From positions 1-12,942 of the forward strand of contig DJFQ01000057.1 in the NCBI GenBank assembly GCA_002432095.1: DNA of 12,942 bases, in the 5' to 3' direction. A program made the position numbers and the translations under genes. The notes beneath the pieces were generated by a model, which was not told where the DNA came from, searched no databases, and was given only the letters and a program-made list of their open reading frames with translations. The stretch is from Marinagarivorans sp. UBA5868. Its GTDB lineage: Bacteria > Pseudomonadota > Gammaproteobacteria > Pseudomonadales > Cellvibrionaceae. This document shows, piece after piece, positions 1-7,973 of the stretch. Within the stretch, counting starts at the first letter, position 1. Each line of letters opens with the position of its first letter.

Positions 1-89
1 GAGAAACGGAGCGCGCGGATATTAGCGACAAACCGACGAATAAAACAGATCCACTCGACAAAGCTTCTCTATTCGAAGGCGGACACTGA
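1..89 (+). CDS. C-terminal end of an unidentified gene upstream of the SMC-like ATPase (partial)
   Basis: The frame starting at base 3 is open from the left edge to a TGA at 87-89 and encodes the last 28 residues, beginning ETERAD and ending SLFEGGH. The stop overlaps by one base (TGATG) with the start codon of the SMC-like ATPase, which implies one operon and coupled translation. In MksFEB, MukFEB and Wadjet JetABC operons the gene directly before the SMC-like subunit is the small kite-type subunit (MksE, MukE or JetB). That is the inferred identity here. The hydrophilic 28-residue tail carries no recognisable motif, so the assignment rests on position only. Confidence 0.5.
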   Translation, partial: ETERADISDKPTNKTDPLDKASLFEGGH

Positions 90-3000
90 TGTTTTTAAAA
101 CGCGCCATCTTAATCAACTGGGGCAATATCCCGCAGATCGAATTGGAATTTGGCCCAGTGAATTTATTTTCCGGTGGCAATGGCTCCGGTAAAACCACCG
201 CAGCCGATGCCATTCAGGCGCTGATGACCGCAGCCCACGAAAATCTTTTTGCTTTTAACCCAGGGCAGGATGAAACCACGCAGAGAGGTCGGGGTGGCAA
301 ACAGGTGCGCACTATCGCCTCCTACCTCTTAGGCTGCGACGATGGCAGTTACGCCCGCACCGGGACCCACGACGCTTATGTGGCGGGAATTTTTTGTCCC
401 ACCGAGGGAGAGGACTGCGAGCCCTTTACCGCTGTTATGGCCATGCGCGGGCATTTGGAAAAAGCGGGTGCGGTCAAACAGGCTCGTCTAGACGAATTAT
501 TTTTTATACTTGTGCCGTTTGAACAGCTCCAAATAATTCAGTTTGTTCAACAGGATTCCGGCGGAAAATATCTTGTGCCGCTGGAGAGAATTGTCGCCAA
601 TCTCAAAAAGCAGTATGGCGCCGGAGCGGTGGAAGTCTACGATAAAAAGGGTGCCTATTTACGCCGCCTCTACGGCGCCCTGCGTGGGAAAAAAGATTCG
701 CTCTCTGATCGTGAAGCGCGCCATGCCGCAAGAACTTTCTCCGGGTTTATGGCCTATAAACCGGTCAAGAGCATTCATGATTTTGTCGCTGGGGAAATTC
801 TGGAGCCAAGGGATCTGGGTGAAGCCATCCGCAGTGTTTCCGATCTGATGAAAACCATTCATGACATGGAAGCTAAGGCCGGTGCCATCAAGGAGACGGT
901 CCAGCTGCTGGAGCGAGCGCGGGAGATTTCAGTGAATTACCAAAGTCGATGGAGCGACCGGCTAGTATCACTATTTGCACTTAGCAGCGCCAATTTATGG
1001 CAGGCGCAACAGGTTTATTTAAAAAATAAAAACGAGCAGAAAAGCCAACAACAGAATATCCATGAGCTGCAGGATCGAATCGAACAGATTGATCGGCAGC
1101 GCCAACAGTTACATCAAGCTATCGTCAACCTGGAAGCGCGGCGCCAGGGTATTTCAGCGCTGCGCGATAAGGATCTGCTGCAAGCGGAGATTGTCCGTCA
1201 ACAAAAGAAGCTTACAGAGTATGCGCGGCCGGTTTTGACCCACCTCCAGCAACTGCAAACTAATATAGAGGCAGCAGCCGATTTGTTGGAGCAGCTTCAG
1301 CGGACTTCTGCGGCTGCGGATGTTCCGGAACTCGAACAACAGAGCTTTGTTCAACTGACTCGGCACATTGCGCAAAACAATTCAGCACGTGAACTGGATG
1401 CCCGACAATTGCTCAATCAGGATTGGATTGACCCTAGCAATCTAAATGAAAAGATCACTGCGATCATCGGTTGGCAAAATCAACAAAATCGTTGGGTGGA
1501 ACACTTCATCTCAACCGGAGCGGAGGGTCTGCGCGAGGCGATCTACACACTGGTTGCGCGTCGCAATGAAAGTCGCCAGCGGTTTCAGCGCGAATTGAAC
1601 GAAAAAAACCGGGAAATTCAGCTGCTGAAAGATCACCAGATCAAATATCCTTCTTATGTGGAACATGCCCTCAAAATTATTCGCGAGGCAATTCCCGCCG
1701 CTGATCCCAAAGTGCTGTGCGACTATGTGGAGGTGACCGATGCACGGTGGCAAATGGCGATTGAAGGCTACATGGGAGGTGCACGATTCGGCATTATGGT
1801 GGAGCCGGATTGGGAAGCGGATGCGATACGCACGGTGCGCAATATGCGCCCGGAGCGCAATAATAAAGCCCGAATTATTCAGGGAATCAAAGCGGGGCGC
1901 GATGCAGAGCGCAGCCACTGCCCGCCGGATTCGATCGTTGAGCTCATGGCATTTAGTCACAGCACAGCAGCGGATTATTTAAAGGTCTCCTATGGCAGTG
2001 TTATCCAGGTTCCAGATGCGGATACGCTAAAAATAACCGCACGCGGTTTAACGGCCGAAGGCATGGCGTCGGGTAACTATGCTATGTGGCGTTGTGACCT
2101 GAGCGAGAGCGAACTGGTATTTGGCAAATCTGCGCGGCAGAGGGCACTCAAAGCCAAAGAGCTGGAACTCGAACGCCTGACACTCGCTGTGCGCGAATCT
2201 GAGCAGGCGTATCAGCAAGCTCTTCGCCTACAGGAAATTTGTCAGCGGGTTAAGCCAGTTCAGCTGCACCAGCTTTTACAGGATATGTTGCATATACAAA
2301 CCCAAGTGCAGACGGCAGAGCAGGCACTCGCCAATCTCGACCTAAAAGATGCTGAATTTCTAGAACAAGAGCTGCAAGACAAGAAAACGGATTACAGCGC
2401 ATGTGAACAGGAAACCAAACAGCTGGAACAGGCGTTGGGGGGATTGTTGCAACAACAACAAAACCTTGATCAAAACATTCGCCAACAGGCGGACCGTCAG
2501 GAAATACTTTCCTCGGAGAAAAACGAGGCAGAGCAGTCGGTAATAGCCATACAGCAGATACTGCCTCGCTTTGACGCCGAAACTGCGCTGCAACAAGCGG
2601 AGCAAGAAGCACAGACTCCTGGCGCCGACTACGAACATCATATTCGCCAGCTGACGGATCAATTGAATATCCAAGAGCGGGAATTATTCAAAATTATCCA
2701 GCTTCACAATCAGACAGCGTCCACTCAGGACCAATTGATTTACGATACTGCATTTACTGAATTGCATTCCGCGGCGTTTTTTAAACACTGGGTACATTTG
2801 TCAGGCACGATTGAGGCGCTCCACAATCGGTTGAAAAACAATATTCTCATCGAGCGCCACCGACAGCTGCGGCAACTGAAAGATAGCTTTAATACCGCAT
2901 TTGTCACAAACCTCTGTCACTCGATTTACCAGGCTATCAACGAAGGAAAAAATATTCTTGAAGATCTCAACCGAGAATTGGACCATCATTGTTTCGGCAG

Positions 3001-3730
3001 TGACCGCGAAAGATTCTATTTCGCTATGGAGTGGGTACCGGAATATCAGGAGTATTGGCAGTTCTTCAAAACCATTATCAATATTCCGAATCTTGGCGAT
3101 GGCGCTACTCTCTTTGAACTGGACCTGCCGCAAAAACAGGCTGCGACCCGCGACCGTCTTTTGGCGATGCTCCTTGACGAGGATCACCTGACGGCCCATA
3201 GGGAGTTGGCCCGCATCAGCGATTATCGCAACTACCGCCGCTACGAAATTTATAAACAGCCGGAAAATAAAGAGCCGATAGCTTTGAGTCAGTACGGTAC
3301 GGGATCTGGGGGACAATTAGAAACGCCCGCCTATATTATCCGCGCCGCTGCAGTGACCTCAGCATTTCGTTTCAATGAAGGTAAATCGCACTTGCGCATG
3401 GTAATGGTGGATGAGGCGTTTTCTAAAATGGACGAAACTCGTTCGCGAGAAGTCATTCGCTATCTTACTGAAAGTCTTGGGCTTCAACTGATTTTCATTA
3501 TGCCGACCAGTAAGTCCGGTCCTTTCCTGGATATGATCAGCAACCAATTTGTATTCAGCAAATGCCCGACTCAGCAGCCCGTAGGGGAGTTGAAAACTCG
3601 GGTTTTGGTGGATCGAAAAGTGTGCCGCCAGGATCAGATCGCGCGTCTGTGGGCCAACCACCGCAAAACCATTCGCCATCAAGCCGCCCTGGATTTTATG
3701 GAGGGCATTTGGGATAAAGAACGTATTTGA
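89..3730 (+). CDS. SMC-like condensin/Wadjet-type ATPase (MksB/JetC family)
   Basis: This 1213-residue protein has the layout of an SMC/Rad50-type ATPase. An N-terminal Walker A (GGNGSGKTT, residues 29-37) follows a strand typical of MukB-like proteins. Long Gln- and Glu-rich coiled coils cover roughly residues 300-460 and 690-890, and a globular hinge-like domain lies between them at about 535-690. The C-terminal head carries a signature-like GSGGQ (1072-1076), a Walker B VMVDEAF with Asp1108-Glu1109, and a D-loop SKMDETR. Such ATPases act with kleisin and kite partners to load onto DNA, compact it, or, in Wadjet, recognise plasmids for cleavage. The length is between P. aeruginosa MksB (about 950) and MukB (about 1490) and fits JetC-like proteins. 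The start overlaps the upstream stop, and a purine-rich AAGGCGGA lies just before it. The family is confident. The choice between housekeeping condensin and defence is open, because no JetD/MksG-like gene follows. Confidence 0.85.
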   Translation: MFLKRAILINWGNIPQIELEFGPVNLFSGGNGSGKTTAADAIQALMTAAHENLFAFNPGQDETTQRGRGGKQVRTIASYLLGCDDGSYARTGTHDAYVAGIFCPTEGEDCEPFTAVMAMRGHLEKAGAVKQARLDELFFILVPFEQLQIIQFVQQDSGGKYLVPLERIVANLKKQYGAGAVEVYDKKGAYLRRLYGALRGKKDSLSDREARHAARTFSGFMAYKPVKSIHDFVAGEILEPRDLGEAIRSVSDLMKTIHDMEAKAGAIKETVQLLERAREISVNYQSRWSDRLVSLFALSSANLWQAQQVYLKNKNEQKSQQQNIHELQDRIEQIDRQRQQLHQAIVNLEARRQGISALRDKDLLQAEIVRQQKKLTEYARPVLTHLQQLQTNIEAAADLLEQLQRTSAAADVPELEQQSFVQLTRHIAQNNSARELDARQLLNQDWIDPSNLNEKITAIIGWQNQQNRWVEHFISTGAEGLREAIYTLVARRNESRQRFQRELNEKNREIQLLKDHQIKYPSYVEHALKIIREAIPAADPKVLCDYVEVTDARWQMAIEGYMGGARFGIMVEPDWEADAIRTVRNMRPERNNKARIIQGIKAGRDAERSHCPPDSIVELMAFSHSTAADYLKVSYGSVIQVPDADTLKITARGLTAEGMASGNYAMWRCDLSESELVFGKSARQRALKAKELELERLTLAVRESEQAYQQALRLQEICQRVKPVQLHQLLQDMLHIQTQVQTAEQALANLDLKDAEFLEQELQDKKTDYSACEQETKQLEQALGGLLQQQQNLDQNIRQQADRQEILSSEKNEAEQSVIAIQQILPRFDAETALQQAEQEAQTPGADYEHHIRQLTDQLNIQERELFKIIQLHNQTASTQDQLIYDTAFTELHSAAFFKHWVHLSGTIEALHNRLKNNILIERHRQLRQLKDSFNTAFVTNLCHSIYQAINEGKNILEDLNRELDHHCFGSDRERFYFAMEWVPEYQEYWQFFKTIINIPNLGDGATLFELDLPQKQAATRDRLLAMLLDEDHLTAHRELARISDYRNYRRYEIYKQPENKEPIALSQYGTGSGGQLETPAYIIRAAAVTSAFRFNEGKSHLRMVMVDEAFSKMDETRSREVIRYLTESLGLQLIFIMPTSKSGPFLDMISNQFVFSKCPTQQPVGELKTRVLVDRKVCRQDQIARLWANHRKTIRHQAALDFMEGIWDKERI

Positions 3731-3789
3731 TTTTCCGCTCAAATATACGCTGATACGAGTAATACGGAATTTATGAAAAGGTTTAGCAA

Positions 3790-4176
3790 ATGCAAAATGT
3801 AAATTATTTTCTTCTGGCAGCAGCCTTCAATGGTTTTCTCGCTGTTGCTTTGGGCGCTTTCGGATCTCACGGACTTAAAACCCGTCTTAGCGAACATTAC
3901 CTCGGCATCTGGCAAACAGCGGTGCAATACCATTTCTACCATGCGCTGATTTTATGTGTCGTAGGCGTTCTATGGCATAGATCGCCAGACAACGGCTGGC
4001 TCAACTCATCGGGGTATTTATTTGTTGTAGGTATCCTGCTTTTTTGCGGGAGTCTTTACTGGCTTGCGCTGGGCGGGCCACGTTGGTTGGGACCGGTGAC
4101 GCCAGGGGGAGGGCTTTGTTTTCTGCTCGGCTGGCTATGTTTAATGGTAAGCGCCTTGCGCCTGGGAAGATTCTGA
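3790..4176 (+). CDS. DUF423 family small membrane protein (YgdD-like)
   Basis: This 128-residue, strongly hydrophobic protein has four predicted membrane segments (about 5-25, 45-63, 73-93 and 105-123). Several signatures of the DUF423 family are visible: GAFGSHGL at 22-29, a WQTAVQYHFYH stretch at 41-51, FCGSLY at 85-90 and GPVTPGGG at 101-108. The length matches the family. Proteins of this group are inner-membrane proteins of unknown function, widespread in bacteria. An AAAAGG ribosome-binding sequence lies 8 bases before the ATG. The gene starts 59 bases after the SMC-like gene, with no obvious terminator between them. It is probably unrelated functionally to its neighbours. Confidence 0.88.
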   Translation: MQNVNYFLLAAAFNGFLAVALGAFGSHGLKTRLSEHYLGIWQTAVQYHFYHALILCVVGVLWHRSPDNGWLNSSGYLFVVGILLFCGSLYWLALGGPRWLGPVTPGGGLCFLLGWLCLMVSALRLGRF

Positions 4177-4219
4177 CGGTCATGGTCCATTGCTGGACGT
4201 AAGTACGCGGATTACTAAT

Positions 4220-4411
4220 ATGTTAGAAACGCTTTCGGATTATTGCCCCTACTGTGGTGAACCTATTGAGCTGGTGGTGGATTGCTCGGTTGATGAACAG
4301 TGTTATATCGAGGATTGTTTTGTTTGCTGTCATCCCATGGTGGTCAGGGTTTACGCCGGCGGAGAGTCTGTACAGATCTCCCTACAGCGGGACGATGATG
4401 CGACTTCCTAA
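4220..4411 (+). CDS. CPXCG motif cysteine-rich small protein
   Basis: With the ATG at 4220 this is a 63-residue protein with seven cysteines. CPYCG (Cys9, Cys12) near the N-terminus, Cys22 and Cys28, and a CFVCC cluster (Cys33, Cys36, Cys37) match the CPXCG cysteine-rich protein family, which is presumed to bind zinc or another metal. The function is unknown. A longer reading from a TTG at 4190 adds ten residues (to 73). I prefer 4220 because the family normally begins a few residues before the CPXCG motif and because ATG is the more usual start, although neither start has a good ribosome-binding site. The C-terminus is acidic (RDDD). It lies 43 bases after the DUF423 gene and 9 bases before the rhomboid gene, so the three are probably cotranscribed. 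Confidence 0.82.
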   Translation: MLETLSDYCPYCGEPIELVVDCSVDEQCYIEDCFVCCHPMVVRVYAGGESVQISLQRDDDATS

Positions 4412-4420
4412 TATCACATT

Positions 4421-4990
4421 ATGAAGCGATCTCTTTCCCGCTACGGCTTTATATTGGTATTCCAAATACTGCTGGTGATGCTGCTGGTACAGATCGGTAA
4501 TGAGATTACTGGTGGGGCGCTGCAAGTTTTTGGTATTTATCCTCGCGAATCCACTTCGCTTATTTTTATTTTTACCGCTCCCTTCGTACACGGCAGCTGG
4601 CTTCACTTTGCCAATAACTCAATCGGCTTTCTCATTTTCAGCGGCATTTGTCTGGTGCGCGGCAAACGTTTCTATTGGCGAGCCAGCTTGTTGATTATTA
4701 CAGTTGGGGGATTTTTGGTGTGGCTATTTGGGCGCCCAGCAATACATATTGGCGCGAGCGGCTGGATATTTGGACTTTGGAGTCTAACAATTGCTTTGGC
4801 TTGGCTTGAAAAAAGTGTGACCAATTTCCTTATCGCTGTCTTCGTAATTCTTCTCTATGGAGGAATGATACTCGGTGTTCTACCCAGTCAGCCGGGCGTT
4901 TCATTTGAAGGTCATGCATTCGGTGCTCTCTCTGGTGTGCTCGCGGCCGCAGTATACGGACGACGGTACCGCAGTTGGCGTTGGCGGTAA
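4421..4990 (+). CDS. Rhomboid-family intramembrane serine protease
   Basis: This 189-residue polytopic membrane protein carries the rhomboid hallmarks. There is an HGSWLHFANN loop (57-66) with the conserved His and Asn of transmembrane segment 2, GASG with the nucleophile Ser113 (111-114), and EGHAFGALSG with the catalytic His165. Six hydrophobic segments can be recognised, consistent with the minimal bacterial six-helix form. Rhomboids cut transmembrane substrates within the membrane; no substrate can be inferred here. The gene starts 9 bases after the CPXCG gene without a clear ribosome-binding site, so translational coupling is likely. The C-terminus is basic (RRYRSWRWR), consistent with a cytoplasmic end. 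Confidence 0.9.
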   Translation: MKRSLSRYGFILVFQILLVMLLVQIGNEITGGALQVFGIYPRESTSLIFIFTAPFVHGSWLHFANNSIGFLIFSGICLVRGKRFYWRASLLIITVGGFLVWLFGRPAIHIGASGWIFGLWSLTIALAWLEKSVTNFLIAVFVILLYGGMILGVLPSQPGVSFEGHAFGALSGVLAAAVYGRRYRSWRWR

Positions 4991-5350
4991 CCGACGAATG
5001 GCTGTCTTGTCTAAGATGTGAACGGTTTTGTGGCCTCTGTTTTGCATAACGGATGCCGCGAAATATTGACTATATTCCTGCTCGACGCCGCCGAGAATTT
5101 TTACAGTAAATCTTTGAAAGTATTAGGAATTTTTTATTCCCATTTTTTCGGACTTTTCGTTATTTGCCCGTTGCAATTGGACGCTGGGTTCGCTTATCGT
5201 TAGCTCCGCTGGCGCAAATGAAGCTGACAGCTCCATCCGACGATAGACGCACAAAAATATTTCTGCGAAGGTTTCTGCAGGTTGTGTTGCACATCTATCA
5301 GGGAAGTACCAGCTCAGTTACAACACAATTGAATTTATGGAGAACTCTAA
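4991..5350. promoter_or_regulatory. Gene-free region upstream of hcp, expected to hold its promoter
   Basis: This 360-base stretch separates the rhomboid gene from hcp. Short open frames (5018-5203 from a GTG, and 5164-5367 overlapping hcp) have no recognisable content and I do not call them genes. The region is AT-rich around 5100-5165, including a GGAAT-TTTTT-ATTCC hairpin-like sequence (5126-5140) followed by a T-run, which could be a weak terminator. The best sigma-70-like pair I see is TTGCAA (5171-5176) with TATCGT (5195-5200), a weak match at 18-base spacing. I found no convincing sigma-54 site (TGGC-N7-TTGC). The hcp promoter should lie here but its position is unresolved. Confidence 0.4.
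5282..5328. repeat. 8-bp perfect inverted repeat in the presumed hcp leader
   Basis: TTGTGTTG (5282-5289) and CAACACAA (5321-5328) are perfect reverse complements separated by 31 bases. The right arm ends about 10 bases before the TGGAGA ribosome-binding sequence of hcp (5338-5343). It could form a leader RNA stem or be a protein-binding palindrome. An 8-bp match at this spacing can also arise by chance, so the confidence is modest. Confidence 0.35.
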
Positions 5351-5833
5351 ATGGCCGTTTACATTGAATACGAAGGAATTCCAGGCAACGTGACTGCGGA
5401 AGGTTTTGCGAACCATATTTCCGTTCACTCTATCCAGTTTGGCGTAGGTCGTGGCATTACCATGGAGGCAGGTCATATGGCCAACCGTGAAGCCACTCGT
5501 CCAAGCTTGAGCGAAATCACCTTCACCAAAAACGCTGATATCGCATCTACCCCACTGTTCAAAGAATCCGTAACCGGCTCCACCGGTAAACTGGTAAAAA
5601 TTAAATTTGTTCAGACCGGTGCAGATAAAGTAGTCCAATTCATGGATTACGAACTGCATGATTGTTTGGTGAGCGGCTATTCAATTTCTGCTGGTGGCGA
5701 AAGTGATCCAGTTGAAAGTATCACGCTCAGCTACGCTAAACTTCTGGTCAATTATCATGACTACGATAAGAAAAATGCTGGTAAGAGCCCGCAGCGCGCT
5801 GGCTATGATCTGACAACGGCAAAACCGTTGTAA
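5351..5833 (+). CDS. hcp: T6SS tube protein Hcp (Hcp1-type)
   Basis: This 160-residue protein matches the Hcp family in length and pattern. It starts MAVYIEYEGIPG, has SIQFGVGR at 27-34, SLSEITFTKNADIASTPL at 52-69, KIKFVQTG at 83-90 and VESITLSYAKLLVNY at 121-135. Hcp assembles as stacked hexameric rings that form the inner tube propelled out of the cell, and it can carry small effectors in its lumen. The protein is compact with no C-terminal extension, so it is not an evolved Hcp with a fused toxin. TGGAGA lies 7 bases before the ATG. Codon choice leans to CTG, GGT, CGT and ACC more than in the neighbouring genes, as expected for an abundant product. It is followed by a terminator before vgrG, which suggests that hcp transcript exceeds spike transcript. 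Confidence 0.95.
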   Translation: MAVYIEYEGIPGNVTAEGFANHISVHSIQFGVGRGITMEAGHMANREATRPSLSEITFTKNADIASTPLFKESVTGSTGKLVKIKFVQTGADKVVQFMDYELHDCLVSGYSISAGGESDPVESITLSYAKLLVNYHDYDKKNAGKSPQRAGYDLTTAKPL

Positions 5834-5871
5834 TTCAGCAGGAACGGCGCACGTAGGTGCCCAATCCCAGG

Positions 5872-5904
5872 AAATAGCCTGCACGCGACGCGAGCAGGCT
5901 ATTT
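5872..5904 (+). terminator. Stem-loop terminator or attenuator between hcp and vgrG
   Basis: The arms AAATAGCCTGC (5872-5882) and GCAGGCTATTT (5894-5904) are a perfect 11-bp inverted repeat around an 11-base loop, followed by GTAGTTTTGGGG with a short T-run. It lies 39 bases after the hcp stop and 106 bases before vgrG. The form fits a rho-independent terminator, though the T-tract is short and interrupted, so partial read-through to vgrG is plausible. Confidence 0.75.
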
Positions 5905-6009
5905 GTAGTTTTGGGGTGTTATAGATCACAACAGTTGGTCAAATGGACTCCTCAAGGACGAGCTGGGTAAGCCTTAAAAAGCTCAGACTTCAGACAAGGT
6001 GACTGTTAT

Positions 6010-7968
6010 ATGGGACAAATCACGCAAGAACATCGCCTGATATCCATCACGGACTTCTCTCTAGGCAAAGATACCTTTGTTATCACCTCCCTGAGCGGTA
6101 CCGAATATATCTCCGGATTGTTCGAATATGAGCTGGAGCTTTATTCCGACAACCACCAGATATCTCCAGACAAAATTGTCGGCAAATCTGCCACTGTTAC
6201 CGTTCAAAATGACCAAAAACGCTGCTTTAACGGCTTTATCTCCTCGTTCACTTTTGGCGAAGTAGGACCGCACAACTACCGCCGCTATCGGATGACGATG
6301 GTTCCTTGGTTATGGTTTCTCACTCGCACCCAAAATTGCCGGATTTTTCAGGAAAAAAATACCAAACAGATTGTGACGGAGATTTTCAATAGCCTGGGTT
6401 TCACTGACTTTGATTTCAAAGCCAGTGGAGGCAAAAACCGTGAATACTGTGTTCAGTATCATGAAAGCGATTTCCAATTTGTGTCACGTCTGCTCGAAGA
6501 AGATGGAATCGCCTATTACTTCCAGCACTCGGACGGCAAGCACAAATTGATTTTGGTGGACCAGCTGAATGCCTACGAAGAAGTAAAAGAAACAAATCTT
6601 GAGTATTCCAAAGGCAATATGCCCAACACCCAGATACACCAATGGGAGCATATTCACTCGTTTAAAAAGGGTCATTGGACGCTCAACGACTACAATTTTA
6701 AAGAACCAAAAAAAGATCTAAAAACCTCGACTAAAACCAAAAGCACATTCGCCAGCAACGCTAAATTTGAACACTACGAGTACGCAAGTCTCTACGACTA
6801 TACTGCAGGCAATGACTTGGTGAAAATTCGCCTGGAGGCAGAGGAAACGCTGCGAGACTTGGTGGAGGGTGCCAGCGATTGCTCAAGCTTTTATGCCGGT
6901 GGAAAATTCAAGCTGGCCAAGCATGATACCGCTGCAGAGCGGGACAACTATATTCTCGTTTCGGTACGGCATCATGTCACTGACGCCAGCTTTTTCTCCG
7001 GTCAGGAAGGTCAGCCGGAATACCACAACGAATTTATCTGTATTCCCGCCAGTATTCACTTTCGGCCGCAACCGATTCACGAGAAGCCTTTAATGAAAGG
7101 TCCGCAGTCGGCAATTGTTGTCGGCCCTGCTGGCGAAGAGATTTATATAGACGAACACTGCCGTATCAAAGTGCAGTTTTATTGGGATCGGCAAGGTAAA
7201 AACGACGAAAACAGTACCTGCTTTATTCGCGTGGTACAGAGCTGGGCCGGCAACCAATGGGGCGCATCTTTTATTCCTCGCATTGGTCACGAAGTCATAG
7301 TCAACTTCCTTGATGGCGACCCTGACCGGCCCCTGGTAACTGGTTCGGTCTATAACGGTTGGAACAAACCCGTTTACAGCTCCAAAACCCAGAGTGGAAT
7401 CAAAAGCCGCTCCACCAAAGGCGGTACCGCTCAAAACTACAACGAATTTCGCTTCGAAGATAAAAAAGGTGGCGAGCAGGTTTACCTGCACGCTGAAAAG
7501 GATTTCGATACCCATGTGGAAAACGACCAAAGCCTAACGGTGGAAGCCAACCGCAACAAAATGGTTGGCAAAAATGAAACCTACGAAATCAAGGAAGACC
7601 GCAATAAGACCATTGGTGGAAACCAGACAGAGTCCATTGCCAAGAACATGACGTTCAGTGTGGGGAAAAATATCAGCATCGATATTGGCGAAAACCACAC
7701 AGAAACTGTCGGCAAGAATATGACGATTACTGTGGACAAGGATCTGCAGGAAAGCGTCAGCGGCAAGTACACGGAGAAGGTCACCAAAGAATACGCGCTC
7801 AGTGCGAAGACGATTACGCTGCAGGCAGATGATCAGATCACATTGAAAACTGGGTCGGCCTCTATCGTCATGAAGAAAAACGGCGACATTACGATTTCTG
7901 GCAAAAATATCAACGTTAAGGGATCTGGGAACGTCGTGTTGAAAGGCAGCAAGGTAACCAGCAACTAA
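6010..7968 (+). CDS. vgrG: T6SS spike protein VgrG
   Basis: This 652-residue protein follows the standard VgrG layout. A gp27-like base spans about residues 10-350, including SGLFEYELELYS (35-46) and the YHESDFQFVSRLLEEDGIAYYF segment around 150-171. The gp5 OB-fold follows (about 368-452), with YWDRQGK, RVVQSWAGNQWG and GHEVIVNFLDGDPDRP. Finally a beta-helical needle of short degenerate repeats (about 495-645) has recurring VGKN/IGEN/VGGN-like turns. VgrG trimers tip the Hcp tube and carry PAAR proteins and effectors. The needle ends without an added catalytic domain, so this is a structural carrier, and the cargo is probably the protein encoded at 12293. AAGGTGA lies about 7 bases before the ATG. 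The next gene starts 5 bases after the stop. Confidence 0.97.
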   Translation: MGQITQEHRLISITDFSLGKDTFVITSLSGTEYISGLFEYELELYSDNHQISPDKIVGKSATVTVQNDQKRCFNGFISSFTFGEVGPHNYRRYRMTMVPWLWFLTRTQNCRIFQEKNTKQIVTEIFNSLGFTDFDFKASGGKNREYCVQYHESDFQFVSRLLEEDGIAYYFQHSDGKHKLILVDQLNAYEEVKETNLEYSKGNMPNTQIHQWEHIHSFKKGHWTLNDYNFKEPKKDLKTSTKTKSTFASNAKFEHYEYASLYDYTAGNDLVKIRLEAEETLRDLVEGASDCSSFYAGGKFKLAKHDTAAERDNYILVSVRHHVTDASFFSGQEGQPEYHNEFICIPASIHFRPQPIHEKPLMKGPQSAIVVGPAGEEIYIDEHCRIKVQFYWDRQGKNDENSTCFIRVVQSWAGNQWGASFIPRIGHEVIVNFLDGDPDRPLVTGSVYNGWNKPVYSSKTQSGIKSRSTKGGTAQNYNEFRFEDKKGGEQVYLHAEKDFDTHVENDQSLTVEANRNKMVGKNETYEIKEDRNKTIGGNQTESIAKNMTFSVGKNISIDIGENHTETVGKNMTITVDKDLQESVSGKYTEKVTKEYALSAKTITLQADDQITLKTGSASIVMKKNGDITISGKNINVKGSGNVVLKGSKVTSN

Positions 7969-7973
7969 TTGTT

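Noticed and set aside
1511..1960. Minus-strand open frame of 149 codons inside the SMC-like gene
   Set aside because: It lies wholly opposite a well-supported coding frame with no recognisable domain; it is a shadow of that gene's codon use.
2801..3316. Minus-strand open frame of 171 codons
   Set aside because: Antisense to the C-terminal region of the SMC-like ATPase and not recognisable as any family.
4190..4219. TTG start for the CPXCG protein
   Set aside because: The ATG at 4220 gives the usual family length; the extra ten residues show no conserved feature. It remains possible.
5018..5203. Possible 61-codon gene between the rhomboid gene and hcp
   Set aside because: It starts at GTG without a ribosome-binding site, has no family resemblance and lies in the region expected to hold the hcp promoter.
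4991..5350. Sigma-54 promoter before hcp
   Set aside because: I scanned for a TGGC-N7-TTGC pair because some T6SS genes use one, and found no acceptable match.
5164..5367. Possible 67-codon gene overlapping the hcp start
   Set aside because: Overlaps hcp out of frame, has no recognisable content and covers the hcp leader.
7492..7945. Tandem nucleotide repeat or CRISPR-like array in the 3' part of vgrG
   Set aside because: The periodicity is at protein level, from the short degenerate repeats of the beta-helical needle; the DNA units are not conserved enough for a repeat array.
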